Translations under genes and position numbers: made by a program
In this document: piece by piece, positions 25,576 to 33,775 of the stretch
How positions within the stretch are numbered: the first letter of the stretch is position 1
How the letters are laid out: each line of letters begins with the position of its first letter
The notes under the pieces: model-generated
Database searches by the model: none
Seen by the model: only the letters and a program-made list of their open reading frames with translations
What the model was told of the DNA's origin: nothing
NCBI GenBank assembly: GCA_046351215.1
Contig: JAXLYX010000020.1
Location: 1-64,000 of the forward strand
Origin: JAXLYX01 sp046351215
GTDB taxonomy: Bacteria > Myxococcota_A > Polyangia > Polyangiales > Houyiibacteriaceae
DNA: 64,000 nt
Direction of reading: 5' to 3'

Positions 25576-26696
25576 GCTCCTCGCGGGCGCACGAACATCC
25601 AGACCTTGGTCCCGCCCTGATCCGTGAGGACGGCGCTCTCGAGCGGAGCGCCCATCGCGTGCACGAGCCGCTTGTCGCCCGTGACGACCCCGACCTTCCA
25701 GGCCGAGGGGAGTCGCTCGATCGCCTTCCCGAGCGCCTGGTAGAGCGGCCGGAGGTCGCGCCCCTCGCCGATGCGGAGCCCCCACGGGGGATTCGTGACG
25801 AGGGCCCCTTCGGGCTCCGACTCGAGGACGCGGTAGGGCGCCGTCGACAGCGGGGCGCACGCGAGCGAGAGGTCGTCGAGCACTCCTGCGCGCTCGGCGT
25901 TGGCCGCCGCCGCGCGATGCGCTCCCGCATCGCGGTCGCTGCCGTGGATCGGGAACGGGAGCGAGGGCAGCTCCCTCGCCCGGGCCTCCCGCCGGACGCG
26001 AGCGGCGAGCGCCCGGTCGCAGCAGGGCGAGAGCTCGATCGCGAAGCTCCTCCCGTGCCCCGGCGCGATCCGACGCGCCAGCATCGCCGCTTCGATCGGG
26101 AGCGTCCCCGAGCCCATGAGCGGATCGACGAAGGGGCTCGTGCGATTCCAACCCGAGAGGAGGATCAGCGCCCGCGCGAGATCCTCGCGGAAGGGCGCCT
26201 TCGCCGTCTCCTGTCGATAGCCGCGCTTGTGCAGGGTCTCTCCCGACGTGTCGAGCGAGAGGGTGCACACGTCGTGATCGACGCGGACGTGCAGCGAGAC
26301 GTGGGGCTCGCCCTCGCTCGGCTCGCGGGGCGGCTCGCCGAGCGACTCGCCGAGACCGAGCCGGACCCGCTCCTCGATCGCGCCCGTGTGGTAGAGCCGC
26401 GACGCGCGGGCGCGCACCCGCACGGCGAGCGGCTGTCCCTTCGAGAGGAAGGGACGCACGTCGAGCGCCGCGACCTTGCGGACGAGCTCGGGGAGCTTCG
26501 TCACGCGGAGCTCGGCGAGGCGCACGAGGACGAAGAGCGCGAGCCCGAGCTCGAGGTTCGCCCGGAGGACGGTCGCGAGATCCCCCTCGAATTCGACCCC
26601 TCCGACGACGACGGTCGGCGCGCCGAGGGCGAGCTCCGTCACCTCGCGGGCGAGCAGGGGCTCGAGCCCCGGGGCACAGGAAGCGAAGAGGCGCAT
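25572..26696 (-). CDS. THUMP-domain rRNA methyltransferase (RlmL-like)
   Basis: 374 aa SAM-dependent N2-guanine RNA methyltransferase. The N terminus (LFASCAPGLEPLLAREV) and the VRVRARASRLYHTGAIEERV segment fit the ferredoxin-like plus THUMP RNA-binding region of RlmL/YpsC. The Rossmann domain has DPLMGSGTLPIEAAMLA (SAM loop) and the catalytic NPPWG motif near residue 300. RlmL modifies a guanine in helix 74 of 23S rRNA; this protein lacks the fused RlmK half found in E. coli, as is usual outside gammaproteobacteria. It starts 5 nt after the PrsW gene stop and is probably co-transcribed with it. Confidence 0.85.
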   Translation of the reverse strand: MRLFASCAPGLEPLLAREVTELALGAPTVVVGGVEFEGDLATVLRANLELGLALFVLVRLAELRVTKLPELVRKVAALDVRPFLSKGQPLAVRVRARASRLYHTGAIEERVRLGLGESLGEPPREPSEGEPHVSLHVRVDHDVCTLSLDTSGETLHKRGYRQETAKAPFREDLARALILLSGWNRTSPFVDPLMGSGTLPIEAAMLARRIAPGHGRSFAIELSPCCDRALAARVRREARARELPSLPFPIHGSDRDAGAHRAAAANAERAGVLDDLSLACAPLSTAPYRVLESEPEGALVTNPPWGLRIGEGRDLRPLYQALGKAIERLPSAWKVGVVTGDKRLVHAMGAPLESAVLTDQGGTKVWMFVRPRGA

Positions 26697-26701
26697 GGAC
26701 G

Positions 26702-27832
26702 TCAGCGTGCCCCGATCTGCGTCCGGAGCTCGGCGATCCGCTGCCGCAGCGGGACGACGAAGTCCATGCTGACCGTGTACTGACTCTGGTTCTGGGCGCG
26801 CACGGAGTGCCACTTCGAGAGGGCGAGCCGGGCGCACGTGCGGACGAATTCGGCGCCCGCCGTCCCGTACCGCATCCGCGCACGGAGCAGGCCGAAGGCG
26901 GAGCAGACGAGGTCGACCTCGGCCGGCGTGAGCCGACGCAGGGCCACCTCGTCCTCGAGGTACTGGCGGATGATGCGACCCCGCCGACGCACGAGCGAGA
27001 TCACGATCGCGAGGAAGGTCGTGACGAAGAGCAGCCAGACCGGGAGCATGCAGAGGAAGTAGGCGGTGCCCTGCTCGCCGAGCGCGTCGGCGAGCGTGGC
27101 GGAGCCGTTCCAGGTCATGTGCAGGGTCACGGCCCCGAGGTAGCCGGCGAGGGGCGCGATCCACCGCACCCAGGCCTTCTCCGTCTCGCGCGCGAGACCG
27201 AAGCCGATGCCCGTCATCGAGGTGAAGACCGGATGGCCCCAAGGCGCGATCAGGCCGCGGAGCACGAACGTCGCCGTGAGCGCGTCGGCGCCCGCGTGGG
27301 CCGCCTCGGCGTAGTAGATGACGTTCTCGACGGTCGCGAAGCCGAGCGCGGTGAACGTGGCGTAGATGATGCCGTCGACGACCCCGTCGAATTCGCGCCT
27401 CAGGAAGTAGAAGACGCCGGCCACGCAGACGCCCTTCCAGAACTCCTCGACGAAGGGCGCGCAGAAGACCGCTCCGGCGATCTCCCCGGCGCGCTCGGAG
27501 ACGAGCGCGTGCACGAGCTCGCCGACGAGCGAGTTGATGACGGCCGAGAACCCGCAGGCCGCGATGGCGCCCCACGCGAGGCAGCCCAAGAGGGCGTACC
27601 AGGGCTCGGGGTCGTAGCGGTCGAGGAGACGCGGCACCGTCAGGTAGAGCGCGCCCGCCGGGAAGGCCACGAACGCTCCGAGGCACATGAAGGCGAGCAT
27701 CTCGCCCTGCCCCGAGGCCACGGGGAGCCCGACGAAGGTGAGGAGCAGGAGGATTCCGCCGACGGCCAGGCCGAGGAGGAAGAAGGCGAGGCCGACGTTG
27801 CGGCGCGTTCGTTCGGGATCGGGCAGGGCCAA
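26702..27832 (-). CDS. PrsW family intramembrane metalloprotease
   Basis: 376 aa integral membrane protein with about eight hydrophobic segments. PrsW-type catalytic motifs are present in order: APFVEEFWKG (EExxK), ATVENVIYY (ENxxY), GHPVFTSMTG and a later THLHMTW-like His. Members cleave transmembrane anti-sigma factors or related substrates within the membrane. The start is TTG at 27832 with GGAG seven bases upstream. The C-terminal 90 residues are cytoplasmic and Arg-rich. The rRNA methyltransferase follows in the same direction with a 5-nt gap. No anti-sigma factor is adjacent, so the substrate is unknown. Confidence 0.85.
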   Translation of the reverse strand: MALPDPERTRRNVGLAFFLLGLAVGGILLLLTFVGLPVASGQGEMLAFMCLGAFVAFPAGALYLTVPRLLDRYDPEPWYALLGCLAWGAIAACGFSAVINSLVGELVHALVSERAGEIAGAVFCAPFVEEFWKGVCVAGVFYFLRREFDGVVDGIIYATFTALGFATVENVIYYAEAAHAGADALTATFVLRGLIAPWGHPVFTSMTGIGFGLARETEKAWVRWIAPLAGYLGAVTLHMTWNGSATLADALGEQGTAYFLCMLPVWLLFVTTFLAIVISLVRRRGRIIRQYLEDEVALRRLTPAEVDLVCSAFGLLRARMRYGTAGAEFVRTCARLALSKWHSVRAQNQSQYTVSMDFVVPLRQRIAELRTQIGAR

Positions 27833-27897
27833 GGAGATGCTCCGCGGTGGCCCGAGGATACACGAGGCGGCGTCTTCCGGCAGGCGGCCTCCGGGCC

Positions 27898-27903
27898 TAG
27901 ATT
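27898..27903 (+). promoter_or_regulatory. Candidate leaderless -10 element TAGATT
   Basis: TAGATT followed by 6 nt and the ATG at 27910, with no Shine-Dalgarno sequence. Confidence 0.5.
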
Positions 27904-27909
27904 GCGACC

Positions 27910-28329
27910 ATGAACGACTTCGAGGCGATGGGCGGCGAGGCCGGCCTCCGGGCGATCGTCGACGACTTCGTCGAGCGCTGCTTCCGGGACGTCATGATCG
28001 GCTTCCTCTTCCAGCGCGCCGACAAGGAGCGGATCAAGCGCTTCGAGTACGAGCACGCGACCGCCTTCCTCGGGGTCGGCGAGTACACGGGGCGCTCGCT
28101 CCGGCACGCCCACCTGCGCCACAGGATCCTCGGGGGACAATTCGCGCGTCGGCGTCGGCTCCTCGAGCAGACCCTCCTCGAACACGGCGTGCCCGCGGAG
28201 CTCGTCGCCCGCTTCCTCGCCCACCAGGACGCGCTGCGCCCCCTCATCACGGGTGACCCGGATTCCTCGACGTGCATCGGCGCTCCCCCCGAGCCCGAGC
28301 CGAGCGGGGGAAGAGACGGCGGCGCGTAG
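27910..28329 (+). CDS. Truncated haemoglobin-like globin
   Basis: 139 aa. The pattern FLGVGEYTGRSLRHAHLRHRI followed by GGQFARRRRLLEQTLLEHGV matches the E-F helix region of bacterial truncated globins (2-on-2 fold), with a His in RHAHLRH as the probable haem ligand. Such proteins bind O2 or NO or act in redox sensing in the cytoplasm. The last 25 residues are a Pro/Gly-rich tail outside the globin fold. It stands upstream of an aldehyde dehydrogenase in the same direction (61-bp gap), but a functional link is not evident. Start is leaderless-like. Confidence 0.78.
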   Translation: MNDFEAMGGEAGLRAIVDDFVERCFRDVMIGFLFQRADKERIKRFEYEHATAFLGVGEYTGRSLRHAHLRHRILGGQFARRRRLLEQTLLEHGVPAELVARFLAHQDALRPLITGDPDSSTCIGAPPEPEPSGGRDGGA

Positions 28330-28390
28330 CCCGGGGCCCGTGGGCTTCCCGCCTTTTCCCACGGGCCCGCTCGGGCCATGCTCGGCCTCC

Positions 28391-29809
28391 ATGGAGAACG
28401 AGCGCGGGATCTACGTCGGGGGCCGATGGCTCGCTTCCACCTCGGAGGCGACGGTCGAGGTCGTCGATTCGCATACCGAGGAGGTCTTCGGGAGCGTTCC
28501 GGCCGGGAGCGCCGACGACGTGGAGAAGGCCGTCGCCGCCGCCCGCGCGGCGTTCGAGCCCTGGTCGCTCGTGCCGCCCGCGGAGCGTGCCGAGCACGTG
28601 CTCCGCATGGCCGAGCACCTGGCCTCGCGCTCGGACGAGCTCGCACGGACGATCACGCGCGAGGTCGGGATGCCGCTCAAGCTCTCCCAGCGGGTCCAGG
28701 TCGGTCTGCCGATCGGGACGCTGAAGGAGGCGCCCCACCTCGCGAAGGCCCTCGAGCACTCCGAGGTCGTCGGCAACTCCACCCTGGTCCGCGAGCCCGT
28801 GGGCGTCGTCGCCTGCATCACGCCCTGGAACTACCCGCTCCACCAGGCGGCCGCGAAGGTCGCGCCGGCCCTCGTCGCCGGCTGCACCGTCGTGCTCAAG
28901 CCGAGCGAGGTCGCGCCCTTCAGCGCCTTCGCCCTCGCGGACGCGGCCGAGGCCGCCGGCCTGCCCGACGGCGTCTTCAACCTCGTCTCGGGGACGGGCC
29001 CCGTCGTCGGCGAGGCGCTCGCTCGCCACCCCGAGGTCGACATGGTCTCGTTCACCGGCTCGACGCGGGCCGGACGGAGGGTCGCGGAGCTCGGCGCCGC
29101 GAGCGTGAAGCGGATCGCGCTCGAGCTCGGCGGCAAGTCGCCGAGCGTCATCCTCGAGGACGCCGATCTCGAGGCCGCCGTGAAGGCGACCGTGTCGGAC
29201 TGCTACCTGAATTCGGGCCAGACCTGCAGCGCCTTCACCCGCATGCTCGTCCCGCGGTCGCGCATGGACGAGGCGGCGGGCCTCGCGAAGGCCTTCGCCG
29301 AGGCGATGGTGGTCGGCGATCCCTTCGACGCGAAGACCCGCCTCGGCCCCCTGTCGTCGGCCGTGCAGCGCGAGCGCGTGCGCGGCTACATCGAGGACGG
29401 GATCCGCGAGGGGGCGCGGCTCGTCACGGGCGGGATCGAGCCCCCCGAGGGTCTCCCGCGGGGCTTCTACGTCCGCCCGACGGTCTTCGCCGACGTCACG
29501 CCCTCGATGCGCATCGCGCAGGAGGAGATCTTCGGCCCGGTGCTCTCGATCCTCGGCTACGACGACGAGGAGGACGCGATCCGGATCGCGAACGGAACGA
29601 TCTACGGCCTCGCGGCCGGCGTGTGGTCCGCCGACGAGGCGCGCGCGCTCCGCGTCGCCCGAAGGCTCCGTGCCGGGCAGGTCGACGTGAACGGCGCGGC
29701 GTTCAATCCCAGGGCGCCCTTCGGCGGCTTCAAGCAATCGGGACGGGGCCGCGAGTACGGAGTGCACGGCCTGCTCGAGTTCACCGAGCTCAAGTCGATC
29801 CAGCGCTGA
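28391..29809 (+). CDS. Aldehyde dehydrogenase (NAD(P)+ dependent)
   Basis: 472 aa member of the aldehyde dehydrogenase superfamily, oxidising an aldehyde to the acid. The catalytic Cys is in NSGQTCSAFTR (near residue 280), the general-base Glu in LELGGKSP (near 246), the cofactor-binding region contains FTGSTRAGRRV, and the ITPWNYPL motif is present near residue 145. Length is normal. The ATG at 28391 begins the conserved N terminus; the longer frame overlaps the globin gene. RsgA follows after only 3 nt, so the two are in one operon. Substrate unknown. Confidence 0.93.
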   Translation: MENERGIYVGGRWLASTSEATVEVVDSHTEEVFGSVPAGSADDVEKAVAAARAAFEPWSLVPPAERAEHVLRMAEHLASRSDELARTITREVGMPLKLSQRVQVGLPIGTLKEAPHLAKALEHSEVVGNSTLVREPVGVVACITPWNYPLHQAAAKVAPALVAGCTVVLKPSEVAPFSAFALADAAEAAGLPDGVFNLVSGTGPVVGEALARHPEVDMVSFTGSTRAGRRVAELGAASVKRIALELGGKSPSVILEDADLEAAVKATVSDCYLNSGQTCSAFTRMLVPRSRMDEAAGLAKAFAEAMVVGDPFDAKTRLGPLSSAVQRERVRGYIEDGIREGARLVTGGIEPPEGLPRGFYVRPTVFADVTPSMRIAQEEIFGPVLSILGYDDEEDAIRIANGTIYGLAAGVWSADEARALRVARRLRAGQVDVNGAAFNPRAPFGGFKQSGRGREYGVHGLLEFTELKSIQR

Positions 29810-29812
29810 GCC

Positions 29813-30748
29813 ATGACGAACTCGAGAACCCAGCACGGCATCGTGGTGCTCCAGACCGGCGGCTTCGTCGACGTCCGCCTCGAGGACGGCTCCGTCGTCC
29901 GCTGCAGGCTCCGTGGCCGTCTCAAGAAGGAGCGCGTCAAGACCGACCTCTGCGTGATCGGCGATCGGGTCGAGATCCTCCCGAACGAGGAGGGACCGAG
30001 CACCGTCGAGTCGATCGAGCCCCGGCGCACGAAGTTCTCGCGAACGCATCCGGCGCGCGGCGCGCGGCTCGTCGAGGACGTGCTCGTCGCGAACCTCGAC
30101 GTGCTCGTCGTCTGCTTCGGCTACGGCTCGGCGATCCATCCGCGCATGCTCGACCGCTTCCTCGTCATCGCGGAGCACAACCACATCGTGCCCGTGATCG
30201 TGGCGAACAAATGCGACCGCGAGGAGGCCGAGTACCAGCGCGAGCTCTTCGAGCCCTACACCGAGCTCGGCTACGAGGTGATCGAGACGAGCACGCGCAC
30301 GGACGAGGGGATCGAGGAGCTCCGGGACAGGCTCCGCGGCCGCATCGCCGCGTTCTCCGGTCCGTCCGGAGCCGGGAAGAGCAGCCTCGTGAACCGCATG
30401 ATCCCGGGCCTCGATCTGCGCGTCGGCGAGATCAACGAGCTCGACGGAAAGGGGCGGCACACGACCCGCGTCGCGACGCTGCACGCGCTCCCGGACGGCG
30501 GCTTCGTCGCCGACACGCCGGGCATCCGCGAGCTCGGGACGTGGGATCTCCCGCCGAGCGAGCTCGATCGCTGCTTCCGCGAGATCGCCGAGGTGCGCGA
30601 CGGTTGCCAGTTCCGCGACTGCGTCCACGTCGAGGAGCCCGGCTGCGCCGTGAAGGCGGCGGTCGACGACGGGCGCATCCGCGAGGAGCGCTACGACAGC
30701 TACCTCCGCATGCTCGACGACGAGGAGCGACCGGAGCGCGTCGGATGA
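29813..30748 (+). CDS. rsgA: Ribosome small-subunit maturation GTPase RsgA
   Basis: 311 aa circularly permuted GTPase. An N-terminal OB fold (GFVDVRLEDGSVVRCRLRGRL) precedes the G domain with permuted motif order: G4 VANKCD, then G1 SGPSGAGKSSLVN, G2 TTR and G3 DTPG. The C-terminal zinc finger has the expected Cys-x-Cys-His arrangement in GCQFRDCVHVEEPGC. RsgA helps late 30S assembly and is regulated by (p)ppGpp. It is 3 nt behind the aldehyde dehydrogenase and overlaps the following CPBP protease gene by 4 nt. Confidence 0.95.
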   Translation: MTNSRTQHGIVVLQTGGFVDVRLEDGSVVRCRLRGRLKKERVKTDLCVIGDRVEILPNEEGPSTVESIEPRRTKFSRTHPARGARLVEDVLVANLDVLVVCFGYGSAIHPRMLDRFLVIAEHNHIVPVIVANKCDREEAEYQRELFEPYTELGYEVIETSTRTDEGIEELRDRLRGRIAAFSGPSGAGKSSLVNRMIPGLDLRVGEINELDGKGRHTTRVATLHALPDGGFVADTPGIRELGTWDLPPSELDRCFREIAEVRDGCQFRDCVHVEEPGCAVKAAVDDGRIREERYDSYLRMLDDEERPERVG

Positions 30749-31644
30749 GGCGGCGCGAGCGGGACGACGATCGCCTCCCCGGCGAGACCGCATTCGTCGC
30801 CGGGTTCATCGGCCTGCTCGTCGCCACGCTCGGGAGCATGGGATGCTCGTGGATCCTGATCATGGTCCTCGCCGCGCGGCGCGGGATCGCGATCGGCGGC
30901 TCCGCCACGGGCGCGAGCGAGGCCCTCGGGCGGCTCCAGATCGAGCTGCCCGTGATCACGACGAGCCTCCTCGTCACGGCGCTCGGCCTCGTCGTCCCGG
31001 GCCTGCTCGCCGCGCGGGTCGCGCGGGTGCCCGCGCGCGAGGCCCTCGGCTTCCGTCCCGCGAAGCCCGCTCTCTTCGTCGCCGCCGTCGTCGGCATCGC
31101 GGCGCTCGGTCCGGCCTCGGACCTCCTCGTGCGCCTCTACGACGCGCGCTTCCCCGGACATTCCATGGACAACCTCGCGCTCCTGGTCGGCATCGCCCGG
31201 CGCGAGCCGTGGTGGATCGCAGTCCCTCTCCTCGCCCTCGTCCCGGGCTTCGGCGAGGAGGTCTTCTTCCGGGGGCTCGTGCTCCGCTCGATCCGCCGTC
31301 CCTGGCTCGCGATCCCGATCTCGGCGCTCGGCTTCGCCGCGATCCACCTCGATCCCCCGCACGTCGTCGGCGTGATCCCTCTCGGCTTCTACCTCGCCTA
31401 CGTCGCCTACCGAGCCGACAGCACGTGGGTCACGATCGTCGCCCACGCGGCCAACAACACCATCGCGGTGATCGCCGCGAAGACGGGGCTGCCGGGCTCG
31501 GCGGCGGACGAGCCGCCCCCTCCCCTCGGCTGGGTGATCGGCGGAGTCTTCGTCGCCCTCCTCGTCTGCGTCTACGTGGAACGAGCGACCCGACGCGGCT
31601 CGCTCGCGTCGACGAGCGAGCGCGCGAGCGCGACCAGCGCGTAG
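30745..31644 (+). CDS. CPBP family intramembrane metalloprotease
   Basis: 299 aa membrane protein with about eight hydrophobic segments. The CPBP (CAAX protease/ABI) motifs are GEEVFFRGLVLRSI (EExxxR), FAAIHLD and VAHAANN, which together form the metal site. Family members process prenylated proteins, bacteriocin-related peptides or anti-sigma factors; here the substrate is unknown. The ATG overlaps the rsgA stop (ATGA). The last 73 nt overlap the 3' end of the convergent kinase gene, and the C-terminal ten residues are Ser/Ala/Arg-rich as a result. Confidence 0.87.
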   Translation: MRRRERDDDRLPGETAFVAGFIGLLVATLGSMGCSWILIMVLAARRGIAIGGSATGASEALGRLQIELPVITTSLLVTALGLVVPGLLAARVARVPAREALGFRPAKPALFVAAVVGIAALGPASDLLVRLYDARFPGHSMDNLALLVGIARREPWWIAVPLLALVPGFGEEVFFRGLVLRSIRRPWLAIPISALGFAAIHLDPPHVVGVIPLGFYLAYVAYRADSTWVTIVAHAANNTIAVIAAKTGLPGSAADEPPPPLGWVIGGVFVALLVCVYVERATRRGSLASTSERASATSA

Positions 31645-32909
31645 GGGTCGAGCGGCTTCACGAGGAAGCCCGCGGCGCCCATGGACGAGAGGAGCGACCA
31701 ATCCGTCGCACCGCCGTGCGCCGTGACGACGACGATCGGGACGTCCGCCGCCTGCTCCGAGCCGCGCAGGGCGGCGACGAGCTCGAAACCGTTGAGGCCG
31801 GGCATGCGGAGATCGACGATCGCGAGGCTCGTCTTCTGGGCCTCGATCGCGCGGAGCGCCGTCTCCCCGTCGCGCGCCTCGACGACGCTGGCCCGCGGGA
31901 ACGCGGCCCGGACGGTCTCGGCGACGAGCGCGAGGAAGTCCTCGTCGTCGTCCGCCACGACGATGCGATGCGCCTTCTCCGTCGAGCCGAGGCGCATCCG
32001 TACGCCGACGAGCGCGCGTCGGAGCTCGTCCGCGCTCGCGTAGCGCACGCGGAGGTCGCCCGCGAGGGCGCGACCCACCACCTCGCCGAGCTCGCCGGAG
32101 AGGTCGGGCCGCGCCTCCGTCAGGGAGGGTGGCTCGAGGTGCGCCTGGTGCACGCGGAAGAGGTCCTCGACGCTCGCGATGGCGTAGGGCAGGCGGCCGG
32201 TGAACATCTCGTAGGCGGTGACGCCGAGCGCGTAGACGTCGGCCGCCGGCGTCAGCCGCAGCCCCGAGTCGTCCGCATGCACGACCTCGGGAGGGATGTA
32301 CGCCGGTGTCCCGATGACCACGGCGAGATTCTCCGCCTGGCCGAGCCAACGCATCAGCCCGAAGTCCGTGACCACCGCTCGGAACGAGGGGCCGAGCAGG
32401 ACGTTGCCCGGCTTGATGTCGCCGTGGATGATGCCGGCGCGGTGGATCGCCGTGAGGCCGCGGCAGACCTGCTCGAGGATGCCGACGACCTCGTCCGCGT
32501 CGGTGACGAGCGACGCCTGGGTGTGCCGGTAGACCCACTCCGCGACCGTCGTGCCGGGCACGTACTCCATCACGAAATAGGGCTGCCCCTCGTGCTCGCC
32601 GAAGGCGTAGAGGTTGGCCACGTTCTCGTGGCGCACCCCCGCCATCGCGCGCGCCTCGAGCGCGAACTTCGCGCGCGAGTCGGATTCCTTGAGGTAGTCC
32701 GGGCTGACGATCTTCACCGCGACGTCGCGATCGAGGCGCACGTCCTCGCAGAGCAGGACGACGCCCATGCCGCCGCGTCCGAGCGTGCGCTTCACGCGAT
32801 AGGCGCCACCGATCAGCGAACCCGTGGGGGGCACGCGCGGCGCGTTCACGGCGCCCGGTCGCAGGCTGCGCGCTCTCCCGGGTCGCGGTGTCTTCTGTCC
32901 AGCCTCCAT
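31572..32909 (-). CDS. Ser/Thr protein kinase fused to a response-regulator receiver
   Basis: 445 aa. After a basic, Pro-rich N-terminal tail, an eukaryotic-type kinase domain spans about residues 37-310: Gly-loop GRGGMGVV, Lys66 in VAVK, catalytic loop HGDIKPGN with Asp164 (non-RD, Gly in place of the usual Arg) and DFG at 182-184. A CheY-like receiver follows (about 322-440) with acidic pocket VVADDDED, phosphoacceptor in AIVDLRMPG, and Thr and Lys switch residues in VVVTAHG and LVKPLD. No transmembrane segment. ATG 32909 starts just before the conserved part. It diverges from an HPt-receiver gene 38 bp away, suggesting one pathway. Confidence 0.9.
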   Translation of the reverse strand: MEAGQKTPRPGRARSLRPGAVNAPRVPPTGSLIGGAYRVKRTLGRGGMGVVLLCEDVRLDRDVAVKIVSPDYLKESDSRAKFALEARAMAGVRHENVANLYAFGEHEGQPYFVMEYVPGTTVAEWVYRHTQASLVTDADEVVGILEQVCRGLTAIHRAGIIHGDIKPGNVLLGPSFRAVVTDFGLMRWLGQAENLAVVIGTPAYIPPEVVHADDSGLRLTPAADVYALGVTAYEMFTGRLPYAIASVEDLFRVHQAHLEPPSLTEARPDLSGELGEVVGRALAGDLRVRYASADELRRALVGVRMRLGSTEKAHRIVVADDDEDFLALVAETVRAAFPRASVVEARDGETALRAIEAQKTSLAIVDLRMPGLNGFELVAALRGSEQAADVPIVVVTAHGGATDWSLLSSMGAAGFLVKPLDPYALVALARSLVDASEPRRVARST

Positions 32910-32947
32910 GGCGCTCGACGGTCCCGATCGTGCATCATGGGGCCTCG

Positions 32948-33775
32948 ATGTCTCAAGGGAGTTCGCCCCTCGATCTGTTCGCCCAGCGTCTCGAGGCGCT
33001 GCGGCGACAGTTCGTCGCCGGTCTCCCCACACGCATCGCCGCGCTCCGCGAGGCGCTCGACGGGGGTGGGACGCCCGACGGTCGGGCCTCGTCCCTGCGC
33101 GAGAGCTGCCACAAGCTCGCGGGAACGGCGGGGAGCTACGGCTACTCCGAGGTCACGGAGCGCGCCCGCGAGATCGAGATCGCACTCCTCGACGGGGCCG
33201 ACGTGAGCGCCGTCACATCGCGCACCGAGGCGCTGGTCGGGCTCCTCGAGCGGATCGCCGCGGAGGCCGCCCCGGCGACCGCCCCCGCGACGTCGGGGGG
33301 CGCCGAGGACGCGGCCGCTCGGAGGGCGGCCTCGGCCGCGACGGGCGCCTCGCCCCCGGGCCGAGAGGCGGGCGCGCAGGTGGCGCCGCCGCGCTCTCCG
33401 CCGAAGCGGGTCCTCGTCATCGACGACGACGAAGCCACGCGGCGCCTGATCGGCCTCACCCTCTCGCGGCTCGGAGGGCACGAGCCCGTGGTCGTCGGCT
33501 CCGGGGCGGAGGGGCTCGAGCTGCTCGACGGGCGCCCCTTCGACCTCGTCATCGTCGACGCGATGATGCCGGACATGAACGGCCCGACGTTCGTGCGCCT
33601 CGTCCGCACGACCAAGCCGGCCTACGCGGGCACCCGCGTCGTCATCTGCTCGGCCGCGAGCCCGGACGAGCTGGCGATGCCGCTCGAGCCGCCCCCGGAC
33701 GGATGGCTGAGGAAGCCGATCCGTCCGCAGGGATTGCTCGCCGAGCTCGAGCCCTACCTGACCGCGGCTACCTGA
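32948..33775 (+). CDS. HPt-receiver hybrid phosphotransfer protein
   Basis: 275 aa cytoplasmic protein. An N-terminal histidine phosphotransfer domain contains ESCHKLAGTAGSYG with the phosphorylatable His55. A 40-residue Ala/Pro linker leads to a receiver domain (about 153-272) with acidic pocket IDDDE, Asp204 in VIVDAMMPDMNG and the Lys of LRKPI. It can in principle pass phosphate between its own His and Asp and to partners. The ATG at 32948 follows a CATCAT hexamer with a 9-nt gap; a GTG at 32888 would overlap the divergent kinase gene. The stop overlaps the convergent acyl-CoA dehydrogenase end by 8 nt. Confidence 0.88.
   Translation: MSQGSSPLDLFAQRLEALRRQFVAGLPTRIAALREALDGGGTPDGRASSLRESCHKLAGTAGSYGYSEVTERAREIEIALLDGADVSAVTSRTEALVGLLERIAAEAAPATAPATSGGAEDAAARRAASAATGASPPGREAGAQVAPPRSPPKRVLVIDDDEATRRLIGLTLSRLGGHEPVVVGSGAEGLELLDGRPFDLVIVDAMMPDMNGPTFVRLVRTTKPAYAGTRVVICSAASPDELAMPLEPPPDGWLRKPIRPQGLLAELEPYLTAAT

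Noticed and set aside
32888..32947. 20-codon N-terminal extension of the HPt-receiver protein from GTG 32888
   Set aside because: It would overlap the divergent kinase gene and its start region, and the HPt domain begins after ATG 32948.
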